From Paenibacillus tyrphae (GTDB lineage Bacteria; Bacillota; Bacilli; Paenibacillales; NBRC-103111), in assembly GCF_024158745.1 (NCBI RefSeq), contig NZ_JAMZAW010000036.1, positions 1 to 64,000 on the forward strand: a stretch of DNA of 64,000 nucleotides. The letters run 5' to 3'. Below, one piece after another: positions 50,079-58,818 of this stretch. The translations under genes were made by a program, and so were the position numbers. The stretch's first letter is position 1. Every line of letters begins with the position of its first letter. The notes under the pieces were generated by a model. It saw nothing but the letters and a program-made list of their open reading frames with translations. It was not told the DNA's origin and did no database searches.

Positions 50079-50768
50079 ATGGAGATTTGGTATCATGGTC
50101 ATTCCTGTGTTCAATTGACTCATGGAGGACATTCCTTAATCATCGATCCTTTTATTTCCGGGAACCGTCTGGCCACAACCAAGCCCGAGGATGTGAAGGC
50201 GGAATATGTCCTTCTTACACACGGCCATCCCGACCATATTCTCGATACCGTACCCATCGCCAAAAGCAATAATGCAACGGTCATTGCAACGTTCGAGCTG
50301 GCGACTTACATGAGCTGGCAAGGTCTGAACACCTTCGCGATGAATATCGGCGGCAGAGCGTCGATCGGATTCGCGGAGATCGAGATGATTCAAGCGTTCC
50401 ACAGCTCGGGAATCGTGCTGGAAGAAGAAAAAAAGATCATCTATGGCGGCATGCCCGGCGGATATGTGATCAAGTGGGACGGGCTGACGATTCTTCATAG
50501 CGGGGACACGGCCCTGTTCTCCGATATGAAGCTGATCGGACAGCGCCACAAGATCGATCTGGCGTTCCTGCCGATCGGCGACGTCTTCACGATGGGGCCG
50601 GACGATGCGGCTCTAGCCGCCGAATGGCTGGGTGCAAAAGCGGTCGTGCCGCTTCATTTCAACACGTTCCCGCCGATCGTTCAGGATGCGGACCGTTTCG
50701 CCGCCGGACTTCGGGATAAAGGCATCCAGAGCCGGGCATTGCAGCCGGGAGAAAAACTTACGTTATAG
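50079..50768 (+). CDS. Metallo-beta-lactamase-fold metal-dependent hydrolase (UPF0173, YtkL-like)
   Basis: The 229-residue protein starts with [11 protein letters not shown] and carries the MBL motif [13 protein letters not shown] near residue 48. Further ligands are in [16 protein letters not shown] and [11 protein letters not shown]. All belong to the UPF0173 family with two metal ions in the cytoplasm. The natural substrate is not known. GAAGGAGCTGG precedes the ATG. A GNAT gene follows after 18 bases. Confidence 0.9.
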   Translation: MEIWYHGHSCVQLTHGGHSLIIDPFISGNRLATTKPEDVKAEYVLLTHGHPDHILDTVPIAKSNNATVIATFELATYMSWQGLNTFAMNIGGRASIGFAEIEMIQAFHSSGIVLEEEKKIIYGGMPGGYVIKWDGLTILHSGDTALFSDMKLIGQRHKIDLAFLPIGDVFTMGPDDAALAAEWLGAKAVVPLHFNTFPPIVQDADRFAAGLRDKGIQSRALQPGEKLTL

Positions 50769-50786
50769 CTTGGGGGAAAAGACATC

Positions 50787-51230
50787 ATGGATTTGAGCAT
50801 CATGCCTGTACATACAGAAGAACAGCTTCGCGACTGCTTTGCCGTACGTATTCGCGTGTTCGTGGAAGAGCAAGGGGTTTCGCCGGAAGAAGAGATGGAC
50901 GAATACGATGCTTCGCCAAGCGCCGCAAGGCATTTTCTGATCATGAACGGAAATGAGCCCGCCGCGGCTGCCCGCTGGATCATGTACGATGGGAAGACGG
51001 CCAAGCTCCAGCGGATTGCCGTGATGAAGCCGTACCGCGGATACGGGCTCGGACGTCAGATCATTCAGGAGATGGAAGAGGATGTCCGGACGCAGGGCGT
51101 TCCGGCGATCATCCTGGACGCTCAAACCCAGGCAGAGGCGTTTTACGAGAAGTTAGGCTACAAAACGGTTTCTAGCGAGCCGTTCCTCGACGCCGGAATC
51201 TGGCACGTGCGTATGCGCAAGGAGCTGTAA
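50787..51230 (+). CDS. GNAT acetyltransferase (YjcF-like)
   Basis: The 147-residue protein has the acetyl-CoA loop LQRIAVMKPYRGYGLGRQIIQEMEE near residue 75 and the opening CFAVRIRVFVEEQGVSPEEEMDEYD typical of the YjcF/ElaA-like group. The C-terminal FYEKLGYKTVSSEPFLDAGIWHVRM completes the fold. Substrate unknown. It is cotranscribed with the MBL hydrolase and ends at a clear terminator. Confidence 0.87.
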   Translation: MDLSIMPVHTEEQLRDCFAVRIRVFVEEQGVSPEEEMDEYDASPSAARHFLIMNGNEPAAAARWIMYDGKTAKLQRIAVMKPYRGYGLGRQIIQEMEEDVRTQGVPAIILDAQTQAEAFYEKLGYKTVSSEPFLDAGIWHVRMRKEL

Positions 51231-51248
51231 AGAAGCCAAAATTGCATG

Positions 51249-51275
51249 ACACGCTGATGTTCGGCGTGTTTTTTT
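51249..51275 (+). terminator. Rho-independent terminator
   Basis: ACACGC (51249-51254) pairs with GCGTGT (51264-51269), then a seven-T run. Confidence 0.82.
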
Positions 51276-51286
51276 GCATGTACAAG

Positions 51287-51302
51287 GTGACAATAATGTC
51301 AC
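51287..51302. promoter_or_regulatory. Perfect palindrome GTGACA-ATAA-TGTCAC
   Basis: A 6-4-6 inverted repeat 84 bases before the VanZ-RDD gene, just upstream of an AT-rich promoter stretch (51345-51362, containing TATAAT). It looks like a dimeric repressor site. The regulator is not known. Confidence 0.45.
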
Positions 51303-51385
51303 TCATGTAAGCCGATTCGATGAGAAGACCGCCGTATTTTCCGTTATAATTGTTATAAAATATGACAGCATGGGTGTGAACGACA

Positions 51386-52468
51386 ATGCTTCAAGCTTAT
51401 TTGTTTCCAATCGGCTTCGCGCTACAGACGTTTCCGCTGCTGGCGTTCGTCTTTACGCTGCCGTTTTTGATCGTACAGTACCGGAAATACGGCTACGTCA
51501 ATAAAATACGTGTCATTGTCCTGTATTCTTTTTTACTGTATTTATTGTGCGCCCTGTACTTGGTCATCCTGCCGCTGCCGGATACCCGGCATACTTGCTC
51601 CGGGACGACGGGCTCGTTCAATCAATGGGTACCGTTCCAGTTTGTTCGCGATTTTCTGCGGGAAACCGGCCTGCAGTGGAACAATCCGGCAACCTATCTT
51701 AAGGTGTTCGGGGAACGGGGGGTTCTGCAAGTAGCGTTCAATGTGCTGCTGCTTGTCCCTTTGGGCGTGTTTTTGCGCTATTATTTCCGGCGCCGCATTG
51801 TGCGAACGGCGGTTACGACGTTTCTGGTATCGCTGTTTTTTGAAGTGACGCAGGGAACGGGACTGTATGGGATTTACGATTGCCCTTACCGTCTGTTCGA
51901 TGTGGACGATCTGATGCTTAATACGGCAGGCGGCCTGGTCGGTTATGCGATAGCTCCGTGGTTGACGGCCTTTATGCCCAAAAGCGATACATTGGACGAA
52001 GGCGTCGATCTGTCCGTTACGCGTGTCAGCTACACCCGTCGTTTTGTCGCGTGGCTGATCGATTGGGCGATATTGTCGCCGTTCATTCTATTTTTCCTGG
52101 GTCGGCATATGCTGCTTCCGATCGCTGGAGCGGTCCTCTTCTATTTTGTCGTCGTCCCATACTTGACCGAAGGCAGAACGCTGGGCAAGCGGATCGTGCG
52201 CATTCGCCTGACTGGAAAAGACGGCGGGTTGACGCTGCACGCACTTTTGGTCCGCTGTGTTTCACTGTATTTTCTTATTGGCGGTCCAAATGTGCTGTTT
52301 ATCGGTGGCGGAATGAACCACCTCCCTTCGGTGGTAATGATCCCGCTGCTGCTTGTCGCAGGGCTCCTGAACCTTGTCTTCGGCATCCATGCACTGCTCT
52401 GTTTCGTGCGGCGGGACCGGATGCTGTTCTATGAGCGGTGGAGCGAGACGAAGCATTCGATCACGTAA
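51386..52468 (+). CDS. VanZ-RDD fusion membrane protein
   Basis: The 360-residue protein joins a VanZ-like domain (about 5-195, with FNQWVPFQFVRDF, NVLLLVPLGVFLRYYF, FFEVTQGTGLYGIYD and DLMLNTAGGLVGY) to an RDD domain (about 210-355, opening RRFVAWLIDWAILSPF). Around nine helices are predicted. VanZ confers low teicoplanin resistance or envelope effects in some hosts; RDD proteins include Na+/H+-exchanger-like members. The fusion occurs in other Bacillales. Function here is uncertain. Confidence 0.85.
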   Translation: MLQAYLFPIGFALQTFPLLAFVFTLPFLIVQYRKYGYVNKIRVIVLYSFLLYLLCALYLVILPLPDTRHTCSGTTGSFNQWVPFQFVRDFLRETGLQWNNPATYLKVFGERGVLQVAFNVLLLVPLGVFLRYYFRRRIVRTAVTTFLVSLFFEVTQGTGLYGIYDCPYRLFDVDDLMLNTAGGLVGYAIAPWLTAFMPKSDTLDEGVDLSVTRVSYTRRFVAWLIDWAILSPFILFFLGRHMLLPIAGAVLFYFVVVPYLTEGRTLGKRIVRIRLTGKDGGLTLHALLVRCVSLYFLIGGPNVLFIGGGMNHLPSVVMIPLLLVAGLLNLVFGIHALLCFVRRDRMLFYERWSETKHSIT

Positions 52469-52493
52469 AAACCCGGTTTTGAAGATGGCCTTG

Positions 52494-52532
52494 TGGCGCC
52501 GTGTTGAATACGGTACTGCGGCCGTCTTTTTT
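52494..52532 (+). terminator. Rho-independent terminator
   Basis: GATGGCC (52494-52500) pairs with GGCCGTC (52520-52526), with an inner GCCGT/ACGGT helix, then TTTTTT. Confidence 0.8.
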
Positions 52533-52644
52533 GTTTGGGCTGGTTTGGAAATTTGGTTATAATTGTTTTTTCTTTTGGAAATAGATGGCCGAACAAGTGT
52601 TTCCTGTGATAAAATGTTTGTACGATAAAGGAGGGACGGAGAGG

Positions 52645-54405
52645 TTGAAGAAAGCGATACGAAAAATACCGGTTCGTGAATACGCCCTCTTGTTGAGCCG
52701 CTATTTGAAGCCACAGCGCAAAAGCATGATTTTGCTGGCCGTCCTGCTCGTAAGCGGCATTGCCATGCAGCTGGTAAACCCGCAAATTATCCGTTATTTC
52801 ATCGACACGGCGCAGTCCCAGTCAAGCACCAGGCCCTTGCTGATCGCAGGCGGTCTGTTCATTGTCGTCACCCTGATTCAACAGGTTGTGGCCGTGGCCG
52901 CTACGTATGTCGGCGCGAATGTCGGGTGGCTGGCAACCAATCAGCTGCGCGGTGATGTGGCGGATCATTGCTTGAAGCTCGATATGACGTTTCATAAGTC
53001 GCAAACGTCCGGCACGATCATCGAGCGGGTGGATGGGGACATCAACAATTTATCCAACTTTTTCTCCAGCTTCGTCATTACGCTGCTGAGCAATCTCGTG
53101 CTGGTGGCGGGGATGCTGGTGCTGCTTTTCCGGGAGGGATGGTTGATCGGCGTCGGCATGCTCTTTTTTGTCGTGTTCGCGATGGTCGCCATCCAGTATA
53201 TCCGGAAGTTTGCGGTGCCTCATTGGGGGAAGCTGAGACAGGTGAGCGCGAAGTTTTACGGCTTCTTGGGCGAGCATCTGGAAGGGACGGAGGATACGCG
53301 AGCCAACGGCGCGACCGGGTATGTGATGCGCCGGTATCACGAGTTGCTGCGCGAATGGCTGCCGGTGCGCGTGCGGGCGTTTCTCGGTTGGGCGTCGATG
53401 TGGATCACGACCCTGATCGTGTTTGCGATAGGCAACGCGGTTGCGTTTGCGCTGAGCTTTTATTTGTGGAAAAAGGGATCGATTACGCTCGGTACCGTGT
53501 ACATGATCTTCTACTACACCGAGCTGATGGCCAAACCGATCGAGCAAATCCGCACACAGATGGAGGATTTGCAAAAGGCGGACGCCAGCATCGTCCGGGT
53601 GAAGGAGCTGCTGGAGACGCAATCGGTGATTCAGGACGGACCGGGTACGCTGGTGCCGCAGGGAGCGCTGTCTGTGGCGTTCGAGGGCGTCCGCTTCGGC
53701 TACGATGCGGACAGCCTGACGCTGCATGACGTCAGCTTCCGCTTGGAGCCGGGGCAGGTGCTGGGCTTGCTCGGCCGGACGGGCAGCGGTAAAACGACGC
53801 TGGCGCGCCTGCTGCTGCGTTTCTACGATCCGGGAGACGGACGGATCGTTCTCGGGGAGACGGATATTCGCGAGGCGAAGCTGCAGCAGCTGCGCAGCCG
53901 GGTCGGGATGGTGACTCAGTCGATCGAGCTGTTCCAAGGGACGGTCCGCGACAACCTGACGTTCTTTGACGAGACGATCTCCGACGAACGGGTGGAACAG
54001 GTGCTTCGGGAGCTGGGGATGGAGTCGTGGCTTCGCTCGCTGCCGGGCGGCTTGGATACGATGCTGGAGTCCGGGGGCGGTGGATTGTCCGCAGGCGAGG
54101 CACAGCTGCTGTCGTTCGCCAGGGTGTTTTTGTCCGATCCGGGACTCGTCATTCTCGACGAGGCGTCTTCCCGTCTGGACCCGGCGACCGAGCAGCGCAT
54201 CGAGCGGGCAATGAACCGGCTGCTGCTGGGCCGGACCTGCATTATTATCGCCCACCGGCTGGCGACGATCCAGCGGGCGGACCGCATTCTTATCCTCGAC
54301 AACGGACGTATCGCCGAGGAGGGAGACCGGGCAAGGCTCGGGGCCGATCCGAATTCCCGCTATAGCCGGATGCTGAAGGTCGGAATGGAGGAAATGCTGG
54401 TATGA
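52645..54405 (+). CDS. ABC exporter half-transporter, catalytic-Glu subunit
   Basis: About 586 residues comprise a six-helix exporter domain and an ATPase. Walker A is [12 protein letters not shown], Walker [13 protein letters not shown] with the catalytic Glu, and the H-loop IIAHRLAT. The signature is degenerate, LSAGEAQLL in place of LSGGQ. TTG 52645 is chosen with AAAGGAGGG ten bases before it; the frame also extends back to 52585. The gene overlaps its partner by four bases. Together they should form a heterodimeric exporter with one weak ATP site. Cargo unknown (lipids, drugs or peptides). Confidence 0.88.
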   Translation: MKKAIRKIPVREYALLLSRYLKPQRKSMILLAVLLVSGIAMQLVNPQIIRYFIDTAQSQSSTRPLLIAGGLFIVVTLIQQVVAVAATYVGANVGWLATNQLRGDVADHCLKLDMTFHKSQTSGTIIERVDGDINNLSNFFSSFVITLLSNLVLVAGMLVLLFREGWLIGVGMLFFVVFAMVAIQYIRKFAVPHWGKLRQVSAKFYGFLGEHLEGTEDTRANGATGYVMRRYHELLREWLPVRVRAFLGWASMWITTLIVFAIGNAVAFALSFYLWKKGSITLGTVYMIFYYTELMAKPIEQIRTQMEDLQKADASIVRVKELLETQSVIQDGPGTLVPQGALSVAFEGVRFGYDADSLTLHDVSFRLEPGQVLGLLGRTGSGKTTLARLLLRFYDPGDGRIVLGETDIREAKLQQLRSRVGMVTQSIELFQGTVRDNLTFFDETISDERVEQVLRELGMESWLRSLPGGLDTMLESGGGGLSAGEAQLLSFARVFLSDPGLVILDEASSRLDPATEQRIERAMNRLLLGRTCIIIAHRLATIQRADRILILDNGRIAEEGDRARLGADPNSRYSRMLKVGMEEMLV

Positions 54406-56165
54406 CGACCTTTTCTTTTTTATGGCGGCTGACGCGTTACCGGTTGGGGCTTTATATTTTGAACGCGCTCGCCTGGTCTTTGATTTATTTGGCCCCGATC
54501 GTTCCCGGGCTTGTGACGAAAGCGTTTTTCGACGAGTTGTCGGGTCATTCCGCCTACAGCTTCGGCATTTGGACGTTGGTCCTCTTTCTGCTGCTGGCGG
54601 CGTTGGCCCGGGTCGTGCTGATCGTGTTCGGCTTTATCACGGACGTCCAGTTCCGTTTCCGCGTCGCGGCGCTGCTGCGCCGGAACCTGCTGCGGCATGT
54701 GCTCAAGGAACCGGGGGCGCGGGCGATTCCGATCTCGCCGGGCGAGGCGATCAGCTCGTTCCGGGACGATGTTGAGCAGGTGGAGGAAACAGTTAGCTGG
54801 TCGGTGGACTCGTTCGGGATGACGCTGTTCGCTGCGGTATCGTGCTACATTCTTATTCGCATTAACGCGGAGATGACGCTTTGGGTGTTTTTGCCGCTTG
54901 TTATCGTGGTCACGATCGCTCAATTGTCGACGACAATGCTGCAAAAATACCGGGCGGCGAGCCGGGAAGCGACAAGCCAAGTCACCGGGGCAATCAGCGA
55001 AATGTTCTCTACGGTGCAATCGATTCAGGTGGCAGGTGCGGAAGACCGGGTCATCGGCCGCTTCAAGCGGTTGAATGACCAGCGCCGGGAAGCGATGCTG
55101 AAGGACCGGCTGCTAAGCACGACGCTGGAGTCGATTTTCTCCAACGCGGTTAATTTCGGCACCGGATTGATTTTGCTGCTGGCCGCGCAATCGATGCGGG
55201 ACGGCAGCTTTACGGTCGGCGATTTCGCACTTTTCGTTTATTACCTGACGTTCGTGACGCAATTCATCCAAAATTTCGGGAAGTTCATGACGTACTTTAA
55301 GCAAAGCACGGTTTCGAAGGACCGTCTGGTGACGCTGCTGCAAGGGGCGGACGAGGAAAGGCTGACGGAGTACCATCCGCTGCATTTGCGGGGAAGCCTG
55401 CCGGAGATGGACGAAGGGGTTGCGGTTACCGGCGGCCGGACCTTGGAGATGGTGGAAGTGCGCGGCCTGACGTACCGTTATCCCGAAACAGGCCGGGGGA
55501 TTGAAGGGATCGACCTGACGCTGCCGCGCGGTTCGTTCACCGTCATTACCGGGCGGGTCGGCTCAGGCAAGACGACGCTGGCGCGCACGCTGCTTGGGCT
55601 GCTGCCCATGCAAGCGGGAGACATTCGTTGGAACGGGGAGCCTGTGGCGAAGCCGGACGACTTTTTCATTCCGCCGCGCAGCGCCTATACGCCGCAAATT
55701 CCGCGGCTGTACAGCGATACGCTGGAGAACAATATTTTGCTGGGCATGCATGCCGAGTCGGAGCAGCTTGAGCGGGCGATCCGCTCCGCCGTACTGGAGC
55801 AGGATCTGGGGTATTTGCCGCATGGCCTCGACACGGTCATCGGGCCGCGCGGCGTAAAGCTCTCCGGCGGGCAGGCCCAACGTACCGCAGCTGCCCGGAT
55901 GTTCGTACGCGATGCGGAGCTGCTTGTCTTCGACGATCTGTCGAGCGCGCTCGACGTCGATACCGAGGGGAAGCTGTGGGAGCGGCTCAAAGAACTGCGG
56001 CAAGGCGCGACCTGCTTAGTCATTTCCCACCGCAAAGCGGCGCTGGCCCGAGCGGACCGCATCGTCGTTCTGAAGGACGGACGCGTCGATGCCCAAGGCA
56101 CGCTGGAGGAGCTGCTGGAATCGAACGCGGAGCTGCAGCGCCTGTGGCATCGCGGCGAGGCGTAG
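54402..56165 (+). CDS. ABC exporter half-transporter, degenerate Walker B subunit
   Basis: The 587-residue partner has Walker [13 protein letters not shown] and a canonical signature [13 protein letters not shown], but Walker B reads [12 protein letters not shown], with Asp in place of the catalytic Glu. The canonical ATP site would thus use this protein's signature and the partner's Walker B, and the degenerate site the reverse. The ATGA overlap shows translational coupling. The N-terminal half has about six helices. A strong terminator follows. Confidence 0.9.
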   Translation: MTTFSFLWRLTRYRLGLYILNALAWSLIYLAPIVPGLVTKAFFDELSGHSAYSFGIWTLVLFLLLAALARVVLIVFGFITDVQFRFRVAALLRRNLLRHVLKEPGARAIPISPGEAISSFRDDVEQVEETVSWSVDSFGMTLFAAVSCYILIRINAEMTLWVFLPLVIVVTIAQLSTTMLQKYRAASREATSQVTGAISEMFSTVQSIQVAGAEDRVIGRFKRLNDQRREAMLKDRLLSTTLESIFSNAVNFGTGLILLLAAQSMRDGSFTVGDFALFVYYLTFVTQFIQNFGKFMTYFKQSTVSKDRLVTLLQGADEERLTEYHPLHLRGSLPEMDEGVAVTGGRTLEMVEVRGLTYRYPETGRGIEGIDLTLPRGSFTVITGRVGSGKTTLARTLLGLLPMQAGDIRWNGEPVAKPDDFFIPPRSAYTPQIPRLYSDTLENNILLGMHAESEQLERAIRSAVLEQDLGYLPHGLDTVIGPRGVKLSGGQAQRTAAARMFVRDAELLVFDDLSSALDVDTEGKLWERLKELRQGATCLVISHRKAALARADRIVVLKDGRVDAQGTLEELLESNAELQRLWHRGEA

Positions 56166-56312
56166 AAGGGGCCCGTTGGGGCCAGGCGCTTGTTAGGGGG
56201 GCTGCTGTGCTTCGTCCATTTCCCGGGCAAGCGCAGGAGTCGACAGGCTTCTACAGTGTGGAAGGTTATGAGGACGTCAGGATTACCGTGGTATCCGGGC
56301 GGTTAGATTGCG

Positions 56313-56357
56313 GCGAAACCGATGTGTTTTTTAGAGCATCGGCTTCGCTTTTTTTTT
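56313..56357 (+). terminator. Rho-independent terminator after the ABC exporter
   Basis: GCGAA-A-CCGATG (56313-56324) pairs with CATCGG-C-TTCGC (56337-56348) and is followed by nine T residues. Confidence 0.88.
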
Positions 56358-56372
56358 GCAGAGGATGGAAAT

Positions 56373-56506
56373 AGAGCATCTCATTTCCGCTAATGGCTGG
56401 CGGGAAGAAGTGATCTGGGGAATAAAGGAACTCAGATGCGCTATGTGCTTCGTTTGGACGTGGGGCGAGAAAATTCGACAAGAGTAGAGCATCTGAGTTC
56501 CGCTAA
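56373..56506. repeat. Cluster of three short REP-like repeats
   Basis: AGAGCATCTCATTTCCGCTAA (split at 56373-56393) recurs as AGAGCATCTGAGTTCC... at 56486-56506. An inverted copy GGAACTCAGATGC lies at 56427-56439 and pairs perfectly with GCATCTGAGTTCC (56489-56501). The rest of the 506-base gap (56166-56671) holds no gene I can support. Confidence 0.65.
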
Positions 56507-56671
56507 GCTTTTGTAATGGCTTGATTTACCTCCGATAGCGCATTTCGGGTGTGCTATTTTATGAGCTGCTTCAGATGCATGATTTCAGGAGAGTATGTAC
56601 TATCTTCTGATTTTTAAGAAAGCCGAGGACACGCCATCCGATTCGTAAAGGGATGCCGCATCTTCGGCTTT

Positions 56672-58654
56672 TCAATGCTTCTTCTCTTGCACGGGCACCT
56701 TTACGATTCGCGATTCGGCCAATACCCGGTTCTTGGAATCGACAACGCGTACTTGGACGTCAAGCGTTGCGGCATTGGCCGTGAGTGCCTTCGGCAGGCT
56801 GACGCTAAGCGAGGATTCGCTTTGCCAAGTCGTCTGCTGCGGTTCGCCATTGATGAAGACGGTGCTGCCAAGGCCGTATCTTCCGCCATGTACGGTAAGC
56901 TGCGATCTTCCGAAAGCATCGCCCCCGACGGTTAAGAAAGCGGGGCTTATCCGTTCGATGAGTGGCTCGCCGTAGCCGAGGATAAACGGCTTCCCCTTAG
57001 TATCGCCGCCCTTTGCACCGGCACCTGCAACTGCGTTACTCGCGTCGCCGTCCGCCGCGCCACTTGCGCTGCTGTCTGCCGTCCCGGCCATGCCAGTCGA
57101 GCTACTCCCGTCGCCGCCCGCTGCACCGGCACCTGCGGTTGCATTACTCGCGTCGCTGCCGCCCGTCGCGGCACTTGCGCTACTGTCTGTCATCGCGGCC
57201 TTGTCAATCGAGCTACTCCCGTGGCTGCCCGCTGCACCGGCACCTACAGCTCCGTTACTCGCGTCGCTGCTGCCCGCCGCGCCACTTGCGCTGCTGTCTG
57301 CCGTCCCGACCATGCCAGTCGAGCTACTCCCATCGCCGCCCGCTGCACCAGCACCTACAGCTGCGTTACTCGCGTCGTCGTTACCTGCCACGCGCTCACC
57401 ACCAGCCTCGCTGCTCGCGCCACCATTGGCCGCCGCACTTGCGTTTCCGCTGCTTGCGGCCGCCTGCTTTTCCAGAGCTAGGATGGCTTTCTGCCGATCC
57501 TCGTACTGCTGCACCAGATTAACGTCGATGTTCATCGCTTCATAGTACGTTTTCGGCGGCAGCACCGGCATTTTTCGGTACAGGTCGGACAAAAAGTCCG
57601 TGTACGGACTACCCGGCCGCTTCGCCAGATTCAAAACGTATGGGCCTAGAAACGACGGGCTCATATGCAATTCCTCTTTCGCTTCCTTCGGCAAATAGTT
57701 GCTCCAGATGACGACGGGAGTGTTATGCATTTTCTCCAAGAAGTCGGGGTCGTCCTCGCCGCTGATGTAATTCGATTCCTTATAAACCAACAGCTTTTCC
57801 AAGGAAGGGAGATGGTCGCCGAAAAATACAATGATCGTCGGTTCCTTCAACCTGCTGTAATGCAGAACCAACTCCTGCAACGCCCGGTCAGCGCCTGACA
57901 AGCCTTGCGCATACGTCTCGGCTATGCCTGTGACTGCGTTGGACATATGACTTTTCACTTCGATATGATTCTTTTTAAACTTGCCCGGCCAGTAATGATA
58001 ATGGTTTTCCATCGTATTGGCAAAAATGAAGTCTGGGCCGGGATTTCGTTCGGACTCCTCGATAATGCGCCGCACGACGGCGTGATCTCCGATGTAAGGG
58101 CCGACATACTCGTCCGGATTGAAATACTCCAGACTGATGAAGCGCGAAAATCCGAGATGCTTGTACACCTCCGAGCTGTTGAAGAACCAATGGTAAAACG
58201 GACTGATCGCTGTCGTCTTATACCCTTGTCCCGCTAACAGACTGGCCAGCGAAGCGGTCGGCTGCTTGATGTATTGCTCGTACGGGGTGGAATCCTCCGG
58301 GAAAAAGCGCATCGAATGCCCAGTCAGCACTTCCAGCTCGACGTTGGCCGTACCGCCGCCGAACATCGGGGAAAGCAGGGGGCCGTGGGAGAATTTCTCC
58401 TGCAGCGCATGGAACATCGGCGCCGGGTCCTCGCTGAACTGCAGGCTTTTGATTTGGGTGATGTCCCAAAATGCTTCGCTCAGCAGGATGATGATGTTCG
58501 GGGGCTTTTGCAGCTCTTCGGGCGACCACTCGGTTTGAATTTCAATCTCGGGCGGCGGCAGTGGGACGGGAGGTCGGATGTAGCCCGAAGCTTGCAACAT
58601 AATAAGAAGAAATAAGCCGCAGGTCAAAGCCGTAAGGCGAAAAAACAAAGGCAT
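56672..58654 (-). CDS. LTA-synthase-like sulfatase-fold phosphotransferase with repeat linker and IPT domain
   Basis: The 660-residue protein has one membrane helix (residues 5-26), then an alkaline-phosphatase-superfamily domain: NIIILLSEAFWD with a metal-binding Glu, the nucleophile Thr in MFGGGTANVELEVLTG, NTMENHYHYW and VFFGDHLPS. It resembles LtaS-type glycerophosphotransferases, but the usual four further N-terminal helices are missing. Residues about 425-560 are an Ala/Gly/Ser linker of 36-37-residue tandem repeats. The C-terminal 90 residues look like an IPT/TIG immunoglobulin-like domain. It would face the outside of the membrane and modify glycerol-phosphate or glycan polymers. Confidence 0.82.
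   Translation of the reverse strand: MPLFFRLTALTCGLFLLIMLQASGYIRPPVPLPPPEIEIQTEWSPEELQKPPNIIILLSEAFWDITQIKSLQFSEDPAPMFHALQEKFSHGPLLSPMFGGGTANVELEVLTGHSMRFFPEDSTPYEQYIKQPTASLASLLAGQGYKTTAISPFYHWFFNSSEVYKHLGFSRFISLEYFNPDEYVGPYIGDHAVVRRIIEESERNPGPDFIFANTMENHYHYWPGKFKKNHIEVKSHMSNAVTGIAETYAQGLSGADRALQELVLHYSRLKEPTIIVFFGDHLPSLEKLLVYKESNYISGEDDPDFLEKMHNTPVVIWSNYLPKEAKEELHMSPSFLGPYVLNLAKRPGSPYTDFLSDLYRKMPVLPPKTYYEAMNIDVNLVQQYEDRQKAILALEKQAAASSGNASAAANGGASSEAGGERVAGNDDASNAAVGAGAAGGDGSSSTGMVGTADSSASGAAGSSDASNGAVGAGAAGSHGSSSIDKAAMTDSSASAATGGSDASNATAGAGAAGGDGSSSTGMAGTADSSASGAADGDASNAVAGAGAKGGDTKGKPFILGYGEPLIERISPAFLTVGGDAFGRSQLTVHGGRYGLGSTVFINGEPQQTTWQSESSLSVSLPKALTANAATLDVQVRVVDSKNRVLAESRIVKVPVQEKKH
57015..57400. 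repeat. In-frame tandem repeat (108/111-bp units) in the sulfatase linker
   Basis: Units begin with GCACC(G/A)GCACCT at 57015, 57123, 57234 and 57345, giving periods of 108, 111 and 111 bases plus a partial unit. All periods are multiples of three, so length changes keep the frame. Each unit encodes a motif like DASNAAVGAGAAGGDGSSST plus TADSSASGAA. Such arrays commonly vary between strains. Confidence 0.85.
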
Positions 58655-58774
58655 AGGCGGATCTCCCGTTGAATGCGTTTTCGTTAAAGTAGTGCTATTA
58701 TACCATGGACATTCGGCTTGTAGATAGAGCGGCGCTTCAAAGGTGGTTGTCGAGCTGCCCGATTTAATTTACTA

Positions 58775-58797
58775 TATAATTGATAATCATTCTCAAT
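58775..58797 (+). promoter_or_regulatory. -10 element with Fur box before the AraC-SBP gene
   Basis: TATAAT (58775-58780) is directly followed by TTGATAATCATTCTCAAT (58780-58797), a good match to the Fur 7-1-7 palindrome. Binding in iron-replete cells would block transcription. Confidence 0.82.
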
Positions 58798-58818
58798 ATA
58801 AAAAGGCAGGTGAATGGC

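Noticed and set aside
57015-57400. Regular direct repeats resembling a CRISPR array
   Set aside because: Periods of 108-111 bases are too long, the repeats are imperfect throughout with no unique spacers, and they lie in frame inside the sulfatase-like gene.
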